DNA of 64,000 bases, from the NCBI GenBank assembly GCA_958450865.1, contig CAUDNY010000003.1:186001-250000 (forward strand), written 5' to 3'. Made by a program: the position numbers and the translations under genes. This document shows positions 8,151 through 16,841 of the stretch, piece after piece (within the stretch, counting starts at the first letter, position 1; every line of letters starts with the position of its first letter). The stretch is from an uncultured Collinsella sp. GTDB lineage: Bacteria > Actinomycetota > Coriobacteriia > Coriobacteriales > Coriobacteriaceae. The notes below the pieces were generated by a model. It was not told where the DNA came from. It worked only from the letters and a program-made list of their open reading frames with translations, and did no database searches.

Positions 8151-10411
8151 TTGTCGGCGTCCTTTGCGGAAGGTGCGGCGTCGGTAGCGTCAGCGGCCTC
8201 GGCGGCGTCCTCTGCAGAAGCCGTAGTGTCGCCCTCGGCGCCCGCGGCCGTCTCGGCACCCGCAGCCAGCTCGCCAGCCTCTCCGCGCAAGCGAGCCAGC
8301 AGATAGCGCGACAGGCTGTTGCCCTCGGCACGGCGCTCGGCGCGGGCGCGATCGCGCTCGGACTGCTCCAGCTCGTGTGCCAACGAGTCCAAGCGTTGCT
8401 GCATCTCCGCGCGGGCGGCCTCGAGCTCGCGCTCGTGCGCAGCCTTGGCGGCGGCGAGTTCCTGCTCAATACGCTCCCCTGCCTCGAGCTCGGCTGCGGC
8501 GATGCGCGCATCGGCGTCGGCATGAGCCTCCTCGGCAGCACGCGTCGCGGCATCGCGCTCGGCAGCGGCAGCGGCGACCTTCTCGCTGGCATCCACCGCG
8601 GCCCGCTCCACCGCAGAATCGGCGGCCGCGCGGGCGGCATCGATTGCGGCATCGGCCGCCTGCTGAGCGGCGGAAACCTTCTCCTCGGCAGCGGCAACGG
8701 TGTCGGCAAGCGCCTGCTCCGCCTCGGCCGCGGCGGCGTCTGCCGCCTGCTGGGCGGCGCGGGCATCGCGCTCGGCCGTCAGCTGCACTTCCTCAATCTG
8801 CAGCTGAGCGGCGTCCAGCTTGGCATGCAGCTCGGCGGCCTCCTTGGCAGATACCTCGCGCACGGCGGCAAGCTCGGCCGCGGCTGCGTCCTTGGCGGCC
8901 TGCAGCTCAGCGGCATCGGCGGCTGTCTTGGCGGCCAAGGCTGCAGTAGCGTCGCTCTTGACCTGCGCGACCTGCTCGGAGGCCGCCTGCTCGGCGGCGG
9001 CAACCTTCGCATCGGCATCAGCGTGAGCAGCCGCGACCTCGGCATCGGTCTCGGCGCGCATCTGCTCAAGCTGGGCTGCGGCGGTCGAGCGCGCCTCGGC
9101 GGCGGCATCCTCGGCGGCCTTCTTGCCGGCCTCGACATCCTCCAGAGAGCCGCGCAGCTCCTCGGCATCCGCCTCGGCAATCTGCGCGCGCTGCGTCAAC
9201 GCCAGCTCGCGCGTCCTGGCCTCGTCCAGCTCGTCGGCCAGGTCATCGCGCTCGTCGGTCAGCGCATGGGCCTGCACCTTCCAGGACGTAAGCTGCCCCT
9301 GGAGCTCCTCGATCTGCTCGCGCGCCTCGGCCAGCGCCTGCTCGGCGTCGAGCTGGGCCTGCGTGACCTCCTCCACAAACACGCGGCGGACCTCGACGTC
9401 GGGCAGGTCGGGGCTATCGACCTGCACCTCCTTAATCTCCTTAATAAACTTGGGCGCCACCGGCGCGTGTTGCACGCTCTCGAGCTCCTGCAGGTTGCGC
9501 TCGTCATCGGTCAGGCTCTTAAAGACGGTGTAGTTGTTAATGAGGTTGGTGTACATCTGCACCATGTACTCGTCATCGAACGCCAGCGACTGCTGCTGCA
9601 CGTCGATGTTGTAGCCCACCTTGTCGTAACGCTCCATAAACTGCCACAGCTGGTAGCACTTGCGGTAGTTGGGATCCTTCATGATGAGGTTGGTGCGCTG
9701 GATGGGGCTGCGGACCGCGCTGCAACCGTTCATGATCTGGCAGAACGACGCGCCGCGCAGCGCCATGACCAGACGGCGCACGCGGTCGATGCGCATAAAG
9801 ACGTCCATGTTGTCGGCGTCGTTCTCGGCAAAGCTCTGGCGGTTCTTGACCGTCATCTCGACGTTGTACTCGATCTCCTCGTACGCATCGTCGATCTTGC
9901 TGTGCATCTTAAAGCGGTTGCGGATCTCGTTGCCCGTCGACCAAAAGATCACGTCGGTACGCTTGTCCACAAACGTCAGCAGGCGCTGAATCAGGTGGTA
10001 GATAAAGCGATTCTCGTACAGGTCGTACGTCTCGACGGTATTGACGTTGAGGATGCGCGTGGGGTGAACGCCGCCATCGTCGCTCGGCGCCAAGAACTGT
10101 GTGTTCTGGCTCAGGTGACGGACACTGTCGGCGCTGATCTTTTTGGCAAGCGAGACCGGCACCACCTCTTCCTCGGTGGTGATAAAGCGGCGCGGCTTTT
10201 CGATAATGGTGTTGATGGCGTCGAGCGAGTCCTCGATCATGCTGATCCATTCCTCGTCCACCACCTTGACGAGCTCCTCGCGCTGCTGCTCGATCGTGGT
10301 GCCCGAGGCCTGAGCCATCTCAAACAGATAGCGAAAGTAGCGGCTGTCCTCCTGGATGGGCTCCATCTGCTCGGAGAAGCTGGTATAGAGGTCCTGAATG
10401 GTCTCGGACAT
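8147..10411 (-). CDS. DUF2357/McrC-like protein fused to a long Ala-rich coiled coil
   Basis: 754 residues. The N-terminal 340 residues resemble the DUF2357 domain that pairs with McrB-type AAA proteins. ETYDLYENRFIYHLIQRLL (about 127-145) matches the ENRF-x-x-H hallmark, and SPIQRTNLIMKDPNYRKCY with a following LW (about 235-256) matches the conserved region near it. Known DUF2357/McrC proteins continue into a PD-(D/E)XK nuclease. Here residues of about 350-710 are instead an uninterrupted Ala/Glu/Asp/Arg coiled coil, and I see no nuclease motif. The tail (AAEAADATDAAPSAKDADK) is acidic and disordered. The adjacent upstream gene encodes the AAA partner, and a stem-loop lies between them. A structural or regulatory partner of the ATPase is inferred. 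Confidence 0.7.
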   Translation of the reverse strand: MSETIQDLYTSFSEQMEPIQEDSRYFRYLFEMAQASGTTIEQQREELVKVVDEEWISMIEDSLDAINTIIEKPRRFITTEEEVVPVSLAKKISADSVRHLSQNTQFLAPSDDGGVHPTRILNVNTVETYDLYENRFIYHLIQRLLTFVDKRTDVIFWSTGNEIRNRFKMHSKIDDAYEEIEYNVEMTVKNRQSFAENDADNMDVFMRIDRVRRLVMALRGASFCQIMNGCSAVRSPIQRTNLIMKDPNYRKCYQLWQFMERYDKVGYNIDVQQQSLAFDDEYMVQMYTNLINNYTVFKSLTDDERNLQELESVQHAPVAPKFIKEIKEVQVDSPDLPDVEVRRVFVEEVTQAQLDAEQALAEAREQIEELQGQLTSWKVQAHALTDERDDLADELDEARTRELALTQRAQIAEADAEELRGSLEDVEAGKKAAEDAAAEARSTAAAQLEQMRAETDAEVAAAHADADAKVAAAEQAASEQVAQVKSDATAALAAKTAADAAELQAAKDAAAAELAAVREVSAKEAAELHAKLDAAQLQIEEVQLTAERDARAAQQAADAAAAEAEQALADTVAAAEEKVSAAQQAADAAIDAARAAADSAVERAAVDASEKVAAAAAERDAATRAAEEAHADADARIAAAELEAGERIEQELAAAKAAHERELEAARAEMQQRLDSLAHELEQSERDRARAERRAEGNSLSRYLLARLRGEAGELAAGAETAAGAEGDTTASAEDAAEAADATDAAPSAKDADK

Positions 10412-10440
10412 GGGTTACTCCATAGGTTGGATCGATCGGA

Positions 10441-10472
10441 AAGGGGCGGGGCGACATCACGCCGCCCCGCAC
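10441..10472 (-). promoter_or_regulatory. intercistronic stem-loop between AAA and DUF2357 genes
   Basis: A GC-rich imperfect hairpin (minus strand GGGGCGGCGTGATGTCGCCC, then CGCCCCTTTCC) occupies the 69-base gap between the two genes. It could attenuate transcription or protect the upstream message. It is the only sizeable intercistronic hairpin seen within the 7.4-16.5 kb train. Confidence 0.45.
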
Positions 10473-10480
10473 TTACGCCA

Positions 10481-12190
10481 TTAGTAGAAGTTCTGGATCC
10501 GCTGCAGGTACATGACGGAATCGGGCAGGCCGCCCTCGCCAAAGGTCTTCTCGATGTACTCGATCAGGCCCTTCATCTCGTCGCGCACAAAGCTCACGTT
10601 CATGGACTCAAACTTCTTGAGCACCTTGCGGGCGATGATGTAGTCCATGCCGCCCAGCTCGGTGCCGCCACACGCCACGTACACGGGGATAAAGTCGTAC
10701 ATCTGCTTGATGATACGGTTACCAAAGGCCAGCTTAAAGCGGGTCTGCAGGTACTGGTCCAGCTTGTGCATCTTCTGAAGCAGTCCGTCGTCGATCACGT
10801 ACTCGACCTTGGCCTTTTGGAACAGATACTGCAGGTGGTCGGCCGTCACGTGCACGCGCTCGTGCGGCTCGCACTCAAACGCGTCGGCACGCTCGTTGAG
10901 CTCGATGGGGATCGCGCGGTCGTACACCTTGTCCGTGATGGTAAAGGTGGAGTCGTCGTTGTTGGCCGTGCCGATGAACCACAGGCTGTCGGGAATGGTG
11001 AGCTTGCCGTCGTGCAGGCCCTTGGGGTCGGCGGCCCACTGGGTGGGCACCAGATCGAGCACCCACTCGTCGTGGCTGGGCATCTCGAGCACCGACAGGA
11101 TCTCGGCAAAGTAGTACTCCACGCGGGCGAGGTTCATCTCGTCGAGCACGATCATGGACGGGTCCTGGCGAAGGCCCGCCTCGTACACGGCGCGGAGGAA
11201 CTCGGTCTCGTTAAAGCGCTTGGAAAACTCGTTAAAGTAGCCCAGTACCTCGGTGCGATCGCGAAAACTCGGCTGCACCGACACGATGGTCGCGGGGTTG
11301 TCCAAATAGCGGCTAAAGCTGTAGGGCAGCGAGGTCTTACCGGTACCCGAGATACCCTCCAGGATCAGTAGCTTGGAGGCGGCCATGCCGGCCACAAAGC
11401 GGCGGATGACCTCGGGCGTGTAGTAGAGCTTCATCTGGCTGCAGGCGAACGCGCGGAAGCTGTCGACAAAGTCCTCCAGCGAGATGGCATCGTCGTAAAC
11501 CGGCGATTCCCAGTCGCGGTACTTAAGGTCCACAAGGGACAGCTTAGGGAAGCGGTTGGCCTGGGCGATCTCTTTTTCCTCGGCAAGGGTCTTGGCCTCG
11601 ACGGTGGCCTTGGCCATGGCGGCCGCGGCGTCCTTGACGCCCTCGCCATCGAGCGCGAGCGATGCGTTGCCCGACACCACGGCGGCCGTGACGCCCTCGC
11701 CCGGTGCCGCGCCTGCGACCGTGCCCGCGCCCGCAGCGGCGCCCACCACGTTGCCCACCGTGGGCAGGTGGTCGTCGGCCAGGGCCGAGGCACCCACGTA
11801 CGGAATCTGCTTGGTGCCGCCCATGGCATTGACCTTGAGCGCCAGCAGCTTGTTCTTCTCGTCCATGAGGTCGAGCACCTGCTTGTTCAGGCGTCCGATC
11901 TCGCGATAGAGCGCCTTGTTGGACGTGTCGTCTCGATGCAGGCGACGGTTGATGCGGTAGTGGTGGATCAGAATGGCCACAATCAGCACGGGGACTGCGA
12001 TGAGCATGGCAAACAGAATGACCGCGCCGATCTTGCCCACCAGGTCAAACGTGGTGAAGTAGGTCATAAAGATGTTGAAGTACTCAACCCAGCCAAACAC
12101 CAGCAGGTTAAGGATGGAGCTCACAACGGCAACGACGTTGTAGACAACCTTTGCCAGCAGCTCCCAGGCAAATCCCAGAAACTCACTCAC
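10481..12190 (-). CDS. membrane-anchored McrB-like AAA ATPase
   Basis: 569 residues. Two hydrophobic helices occupy the N-terminus (about 15-40 and 52-77). A charged linker with a short coiled coil (about 90-120) and an Ala/Gly-rich segment follow, then the AAA module. Walker A is GISGTGKT (279-286), Walker B is MIVLDEMNLARVEYYF (about 346-361), and sensor 1 and arginine-finger regions lie in FIGTANNDDSTFTITDK and VYDRAI. DEMNLARVEYYFAE is typical of the McrB/AAA_5 branch found next to DUF2357 genes. Classical McrB proteins are soluble, so the membrane anchor is unusual and places ATP hydrolysis at the envelope. It overlaps the upstream signal peptidase gene by 8 bases. Confidence 0.85.
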   Translation of the reverse strand: MSEFLGFAWELLAKVVYNVVAVVSSILNLLVFGWVEYFNIFMTYFTTFDLVGKIGAVILFAMLIAVPVLIVAILIHHYRINRRLHRDDTSNKALYREIGRLNKQVLDLMDEKNKLLALKVNAMGGTKQIPYVGASALADDHLPTVGNVVGAAAGAGTVAGAAPGEGVTAAVVSGNASLALDGEGVKDAAAAMAKATVEAKTLAEEKEIAQANRFPKLSLVDLKYRDWESPVYDDAISLEDFVDSFRAFACSQMKLYYTPEVIRRFVAGMAASKLLILEGISGTGKTSLPYSFSRYLDNPATIVSVQPSFRDRTEVLGYFNEFSKRFNETEFLRAVYEAGLRQDPSMIVLDEMNLARVEYYFAEILSVLEMPSHDEWVLDLVPTQWAADPKGLHDGKLTIPDSLWFIGTANNDDSTFTITDKVYDRAIPIELNERADAFECEPHERVHVTADHLQYLFQKAKVEYVIDDGLLQKMHKLDQYLQTRFKLAFGNRIIKQMYDFIPVYVACGGTELGGMDYIIARKVLKKFESMNVSFVRDEMKGLIEYIEKTFGEGGLPDSVMYLQRIQNFY

Positions 12191-12929
12191 CGTCGGTACC
12201 CTCCTGCTTGGTCGCGTTCATCGCCGCCTCGGCCTCGGCCTTTAAACGACGAGCTTCCTCGAGCTTGGCCTCGGCCTGGGCAAGCTGCTCGGCGGCGTTA
12301 TCGGCCGTGACGGTAGTGTCACCCTTGCCCTCGGCGTCCACGATGGCAGCCGCGGCGGCCAGGCGGTCCTCCTCGGCCATAGCGCGCTTGAGGTTCATGC
12401 CCACCACGATGAGGTGATACACCTGGTAGATAAAGAACAGCAGCATGGGCAGCACGATCACAATGAGGAAGCCCATGGAGCTGGACAGGAAGTCCATGAC
12501 CTTGCCCATCTGCGGCAACGAAAACACGTACTTGCCCACGATGTCGCCGTCACTAATGATGTGCGTATCGGCCACGTCGTTGTTGTCGCCCTTGGTGGTA
12601 AAGCTGCGCATGCCGTTGACCTCGTCGATGGCGGCGATGCGGTGCGTGTTGAGCGCGTACTCGTTGTCGATAATGGTGTGGAACGTCACGATGTCGCCCA
12701 CCTCGAGCTTGGAGGTGTCGCACTTTTTGATGAAGATGAGGTCGCCCTTGTTAAACGTGGGCGCCATGGAGTCGGACTGCACGGCGAGCGGGGTGAAGCC
12801 GGCGATGTCAGAAACGCTGCCGTCCTCGCGCGTGGCGAGCGTGGTAAACGCATACAGGGCCGCCACCAGGATGATGATCCACATGACGACGCTCAGCGCG
12901 ATGGATGCGACTTTTTTAACAGATTGCAT
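12183..12929 (-). CDS. SipW-like (archaeal/ER-type) signal peptidase I, proximal copy
   Basis: 248 residues with a membrane helix at about 8-30, the Ser motif QSDSMAP (Ser54), His96 in ALNTHRI, Asp115 in TKGDNN, a second membrane helix at about 145-172, and a coiled, Ala/Glu-rich C-terminal tail. The Ser-His-Asp layout is that of SipW/Sec11 rather than the Ser-Lys type. It lies directly between the four TYAWF-protein genes and the AAA gene. It is clearly diverged from the copy at 7443-8150 outside the catalytic boxes, so two specificities are possible. Confidence 0.9.
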   Translation of the reverse strand: MQSVKKVASIALSVVMWIIILVAALYAFTTLATREDGSVSDIAGFTPLAVQSDSMAPTFNKGDLIFIKKCDTSKLEVGDIVTFHTIIDNEYALNTHRIAAIDEVNGMRSFTTKGDNNDVADTHIISDGDIVGKYVFSLPQMGKVMDFLSSSMGFLIVIVLPMLLFFIYQVYHLIVVGMNLKRAMAEEDRLAAAAAIVDAEGKGDTTVTADNAAEQLAQAEAKLEEARRLKAEAEAAMNATKQEGTDGE

Positions 12930-12989
12930 GATGTCCCTTACTACCGTGTCTGTCTAGGCCGTGCGCGGCCCGATGGCCGCCGTGCATAT

Positions 12990-13793
12990 CTACTGTTCCT
13001 CGATGCCCTCGAAGCGCATCGATACCGAATAGTTAGCTCCCTTTAGCATATTAGTGCAATTTGGGTCCGTTCCCTCGAGCCATATGCGAACGGTTACCGG
13101 CTTGTCCGTTTCTGTTATCAGGTCGAACATGTCGCTGGCCGCGGTGGCAGCACCCGAGTCGAGCCCAAAGACGGTGGCCGCGCCGGACGAGCCCCCGCCC
13201 CCGTTGGGGTTGTAGACCCAGGTATGGCCGTCGGCGGTAAAGCTCATGCGCATGGCGCTGGCCATGCCCTGCGTGTCGGAGCTAAACCGCGTGCCGGACA
13301 CGCCGCCGTCGCCATCCTGCCCGGTCAGGCGAACGCGCAGGTCCGTACTGCTCATAAAGTGCAGCGTAAACTCCAGGTAGGCGCCGGTGGCGGGATCGGC
13401 GGTGGAGCCGTCCTCGAAGGTGAAGGTCTGGTAGTCGCTCGTGGTGACGGGCTTGAGCTTAGACGCATCGATGTCCACGCCCTTTTCGCTAGCTATGCGC
13501 GCCGAGATCTGATCAAAGCCCAGGCTGTGCACGTATTCGTCGAACGCGGCGTGCCCGTCCAGGTCAAAGCGCAGCGAGCCGTCGGCGTTGGCGTCGATCA
13601 TGAGCATGCGGGTCTTGGCGCTATCGGCGATGGAGAACCAGGCGAACGTTGCCATGGCTATCGCCACCAGGGCAAACAGGACCAGCACCACGGTGGTGGT
13701 GAGCTTGCGGCGCAGGTCGGTGTCGGCGGGCGCGGCGGCGTCGGGCTTGCCGGTGGCGGGCGTGCAGTTGGCGGCGGGTTGCTTACGCGTCAT
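12990..13793 (-). CDS. SipW-class secreted protein, TYAWF/EGTDP family, member 4
   Basis: 267 residues. After a 28-residue cytoplasmic stretch comes a hydrophobic segment ending AMATFAWFSIADSAK, the signal type recognised by SipW-class peptidases, so cleavage is expected near the AWF motif. The body is acidic and predicted to be beta-rich. The C-terminus carries VRIWLEGTDPNC, followed by NYSVSMRFEG, a signature shared with the neighbouring members. It is predicted to be an exported or surface subunit; no enzymatic motif is visible. It is separated by only 2 bases from the preceding member and lies 60 bases before the peptidase gene. Confidence 0.75.
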   Translation of the reverse strand: MTRKQPAANCTPATGKPDAAAPADTDLRRKLTTTVVLVLFALVAIAMATFAWFSIADSAKTRMLMIDANADGSLRFDLDGHAAFDEYVHSLGFDQISARIASEKGVDIDASKLKPVTTSDYQTFTFEDGSTADPATGAYLEFTLHFMSSTDLRVRLTGQDGDGGVSGTRFSSDTQGMASAMRMSFTADGHTWVYNPNGGGGSSGAATVFGLDSGAATAASDMFDLITETDKPVTVRIWLEGTDPNCTNMLKGANYSVSMRFEGIEEQ

Positions 13794-13795
13794 GG

Positions 13796-14782
13796 CTACT
13801 CACCGTCCAAGGTCGCAAAGAGCGCCAGGTGCAAGGTGCCCGGGTCTTGATGCAGGTAGTCGGCGCTATCGGGATCGGTGCCCTCGATGTAGTAATAGAT
13901 ATCCAAACGATAGGTCTGGTCAAGCCCCAGCGTGGCAAGCGTGTTTTGCGGACGCGCAGCCGTCTCGCTCGTGTCCAGCGTAAAGGTGGCCGGGTCCTGC
14001 GTCACGTTGGCGCCGCAGGTGAGTTGACCGTTTTGCCAGCCCAGGAGCATGCCCTCGGTGTAGCCCGCCAGGCCCACAGGCACGGTCGCGGGATGCTCGT
14101 CGCGATGGCCGCTATCGGAGCTGTCGAGCTCAAAGATGTCGGTGGCAAGCACCTGGTTGCCGCTCGAGATCTTTATGCCCACGCGGGCCGCGCGCAGCAG
14201 CTCAGCATCGGCGCCCTGCGGGACCAGCGATTCGGCCAGATACAAGCTGACCTTACCCTTTACTTTGCTGGCGCCCGTTCCGGTAATGGTGGGGCGCAGA
14301 TTGATCCAGCCGTGGTAGAACGCGGAACCGTTGTCTTTTGCCTGCTCAAACACCGTGGCATCGCCGGCGGAGTTGTTTTGCGCGCAGGCAGCAAAGCCGT
14401 TGAGATCGAAGGTCGAGACCGGATAGAGCGTCACGGCGCCAGTCGCATTGGAAGTCAGGGAAACATCGCCCTGCTGCGACCAGCTGCCGCGATCGGCGTC
14501 GCCCAGCTCCAGCACCAGCTTGGACGTGTCGCTGTGCACGCTCACCGAGTTGGTATTGACCTTCATGTTGTTGGTAAACCAGGCGTAGGTCGCGGCGCCC
14601 AAAGTGGCGGCAAGCGCCACCATAACGAGCGCGATGTAGGCACGCGCGTGGCGAGCGTGGCGGCGGGCGGCGGCGCCCTCGAGGACCTGGCACTCGGCGG
14701 CTACGCTGGAGGGAACCGCGGGGCTCTCGCTCTGGGTTTTGGCCTCGCAGCTATCTGCTGGCATGCGCTTCTGATCTTTCAC
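13796..14782 (-). CDS. SipW-class secreted protein, TYAWF/EGTDP family, member 3
   Basis: 328 residues from a GTG start at 14782, chosen because AGGGGG lies 8 bases upstream and the gene then begins 13 bases after the previous stop. The N-terminal 45 residues are cytoplasmic. The signal helix ends GAATYAWFTNNMKVNTNSV. A mid-protein motif LYPVSTFDLNGF and the C-terminal IYYYIEGTDPDS match motifs in members 1 and 2. The Cys found after EGxDP in other members is replaced by Ser here. It is predicted to be an extracellular structural subunit processed by the adjacent SipW-like peptidase. Confidence 0.75.
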   Translation of the reverse strand: MKDQKRMPADSCEAKTQSESPAVPSSVAAECQVLEGAAARRHARHARAYIALVMVALAATLGAATYAWFTNNMKVNTNSVSVHSDTSKLVLELGDADRGSWSQQGDVSLTSNATGAVTLYPVSTFDLNGFAACAQNNSAGDATVFEQAKDNGSAFYHGWINLRPTITGTGASKVKGKVSLYLAESLVPQGADAELLRAARVGIKISSGNQVLATDIFELDSSDSGHRDEHPATVPVGLAGYTEGMLLGWQNGQLTCGANVTQDPATFTLDTSETAARPQNTLATLGLDQTYRLDIYYYIEGTDPDSADYLHQDPGTLHLALFATLDGE

Positions 14783-14795
14783 GTCGCTCGCCCCC

Positions 14796-15632
14796 TTACG
14801 CCTTGGCCGCAGCAAAGGCAAGCTGCAGCACCACATCGCGGGCCTGGGCCTCGTCGATGCAATTGGCGTCGCAGCCTTCCATGTACACAACGTAGCGAAC
14901 GCTTGCCACCTCGTTGGCGGCCAGCGTGCAGATGGGCGTGGCGCCCGCGCGCGCCGTGGGCGTGTCGCCGGTGCCATCCATGCTGTAAGCGCTTATGGCG
15001 CGGGCCGGGTCGGCAGTGTAGCTCCAGCCCGAGGCGGCGCCCGCTACGACCACGCCGCCCTGCGCCGTGGTGCGCCTGTTGGTGGCGCCTGCGGTGTTGC
15101 CCAAGTCGTCACAGGTAAAGATATGCGTCTGCGTGCCCGACTGGGTCGTAATTACCAGACCCAAACGCAACGCGGCCAGCAGCTGCGGGTCGCTCGTCAT
15201 GCCCATCTGGCCCTGGTACAGGTACACGTTGAGCGCACTGTCGCTGCTCTTAAGGTACAGCGCGCCCGAAAGGGCGTAGTCATCCAGCTGCGCGGTGCAG
15301 TCGGCGTAGTCGGTCGTAATGCCCGCGGCGTTTTGGAACGTGCCGCGCCAAAAGCGGGAAAGGTCTGACGTCGAGATGGGATAGAGCGTCTTGTCGGCGG
15401 CGGCAAGTGTGGTCGTTGTGTCCCAGGGCCCGTTGGACGAAAGGCCAATCTGCAGGTCGGAGCTCTCGTCGCTTACCGCGTGTGCCACAGGTGTCACGTT
15501 GGTGTAGCGCGAGTTGCTAAACCAGGCATAGGTAGCCGCACTCAGGGCGGCTACCAGCACCAACATCCATGCGGCCGCGGCAACCATGCGACGGCGCGAG
15601 CCTAGGATGTCTTTGATGTTCGATGCACTCAT
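14796..15632 (-). CDS. SipW-class secreted protein, TYAWF/EGCDA family, member 2
   Basis: 278 residues; the ATG at 15632 follows AGGGGGACC. Signal segment: a basic N-terminus (SRRRM) and a hydrophobic helix ending SAATYAWFSNSRY. Mid-motif: LYPISTSDLSRF. C-terminal signature: VVYMEGCDANC. The open frame reaches 15803, but the extra N-terminal part is Arg-rich and out of keeping with a signal segment. It is predicted to be an exported envelope subunit like its neighbours. Confidence 0.75.
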   Translation of the reverse strand: MSASNIKDILGSRRRMVAAAAWMLVLVAALSAATYAWFSNSRYTNVTPVAHAVSDESSDLQIGLSSNGPWDTTTTLAAADKTLYPISTSDLSRFWRGTFQNAAGITTDYADCTAQLDDYALSGALYLKSSDSALNVYLYQGQMGMTSDPQLLAALRLGLVITTQSGTQTHIFTCDDLGNTAGATNRRTTAQGGVVVAGAASGWSYTADPARAISAYSMDGTGDTPTARAGATPICTLAANEVASVRYVVYMEGCDANCIDEAQARDVVLQLAFAAAKA

Positions 15633-15643
15633 CCCTGGTCCCC

Positions 15644-16528
15644 CTACGAACGTTTGCCGGCAAAGCGCAGCGCCAGCGATTGCAGGCTGGTGGCGGCAAG
15701 GTTGTTGGTGCAGTCGGGGTCGCAGCCTTCCAGCCACACGTACACGTCCACGCGCACGGGCGTGCTGCGGCTGGCGCCCTTGGCGGCAGCGGGTAGGCTG
15801 CAAATCTTGGTCGTGGCCTCCTTGAGACTCACGATGCCGGTGTCTTCGTTGTAGTCGCAGAAGTTTGCGCTGGTCAGCTGGTCAAAATGGACCGTGGCAC
15901 CGTCGGAGCGGCTGTTGTCGAGCACCAGGTGGTTCTGCTCGTTTTCGTCGGCATCCTTGCCGTCGAGCGTGTTGTAGCGCGCCTGGGGATTGTGCTCGCC
16001 CGAGACCTCAAAGACGTACTGGCCCGTAACGGCATCGCCCTGCCCTGGAGCATAGGCGACCAGCCCCACGCGCAGGGCGGTGGAGATGGGGTTTGCCGGA
16101 TCCTGCTCGGTAAAGTCGATGCCCGACAGGTACACGTCGGTTGCGGCCGAGTTGGTGGCCAGGTACAGGGAGGTCTTGTAGTAGTCGGAATGCTCGGCCG
16201 CGCCAAACATGCTGGCAAACAGCGAGTCCTGCGTGGTTCCGCCGGTAAAGCCCGTTACCTTTTGAAAGCCGTTGAGCACGTTGTCGGTCGAGACGGGATC
16301 GAGCAGGCCCGCAAAGCTCAAACCGGCGTTGGTCTTGTATTCGCCGTCGTACTCGTTGGAGATAAGGAAGGTCACGCCCGTGCCCGCGGCCATCTTGACG
16401 TCGGTGATATGGCGGTTGGCGTTGTAGATGTACCAAGCATACGTTACGGCTCCGGCAACAGCAAGGGCTACCAGCAACATGGCGAGCATGCGATTGAACT
16501 GTTTTTGCAGCGAACGCGCGTCCGACAT
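15644..16528 (-). CDS. SipW-class secreted protein, TYAWY/EGCDP family, member 1
   Basis: 294 residues, the first gene of the train. The ATG at 16528 follows GGGGGAGG. The hydrophobic signal helix ends GAVTYAWYIYNAN. Mid-motif: LLDPVSTDNVLNGF. C-terminal signature: VYVWLEGCDPDC. The paired Cys residues in EGCDPDC could form a disulfide or bind metal outside the cell. No enzyme motif is seen. A possible minus-strand promoter with a TATTAT -10 box lies at about 16582-16587 in the gap shared with the divergent tRNA gene. Confidence 0.75.
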   Translation of the reverse strand: MSDARSLQKQFNRMLAMLLVALAVAGAVTYAWYIYNANRHITDVKMAAGTGVTFLISNEYDGEYKTNAGLSFAGLLDPVSTDNVLNGFQKVTGFTGGTTQDSLFASMFGAAEHSDYYKTSLYLATNSAATDVYLSGIDFTEQDPANPISTALRVGLVAYAPGQGDAVTGQYVFEVSGEHNPQARYNTLDGKDADENEQNHLVLDNSRSDGATVHFDQLTSANFCDYNEDTGIVSLKEATTKICSLPAAAKGASRSTPVRVDVYVWLEGCDPDCTNNLAATSLQSLALRFAGKRS

Positions 16529-16700
16529 GCCCCTCCCCCAGATGCCGTGTTGTAAACAGCCTGGACACCATTTGCCCATAATAGAGTTATTTTACGCGAA
16601 CGTGCAGTTCATCGAGGGTACAAACGGAATATTTCGCGTGCCCTTCGCGCTGCATCGGGGCGGATAGGGTCGCAAATCGCCGCTTTTTAAAAAATAGTTC

Positions 16701-16729
16701 TTGCCACTGGGCGGGAGCTCCGTTATATT
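16701..16729 (+). promoter_or_regulatory. tRNA-Val promoter
   Basis: TTGCCA (16701-16706) and TATATT (16724-16729) are separated by 17 bases, a near-consensus housekeeping sigma promoter about 30 bases before the tRNA. Confidence 0.75.
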
Positions 16730-16758
16730 ATTCCCTGCGCACTCGCGCACCCTTGATC

Positions 16759-16833
16759 GGGCGTTTAGCTCAGGGGGAGAGCGCTTCCCTGACACGGAAG
16801 AGGTCAGAAGTTCAAATCTTCTAACGCCCACCA
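16759..16833 (+). tRNA. tRNA-Val (GAC)
   Basis: A cloverleaf can be drawn: acceptor GGGCGTT paired with AACGCCC, D arm with AGCTCAGGGGGAGAGC, anticodon stem CTTCC/GGAAG with loop CTGACAC giving anticodon GAC at 16791-16793, T loop TTCAAAT, and an encoded 3' CCA. GAC reads GTC/GTT valine codons. It has its own promoter and terminator. Confidence 0.96.
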
Positions 16834-16841
16834 AATGTTCG

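Noticed and set aside
8375..11371. 998-residue plus-strand open frame
   Set aside because: It is antisense to the DUF2357 and AAA genes, Leu/Gly/Arg/His-rich, spans their gap and has no ribosome site. It arises from GC-biased third positions.
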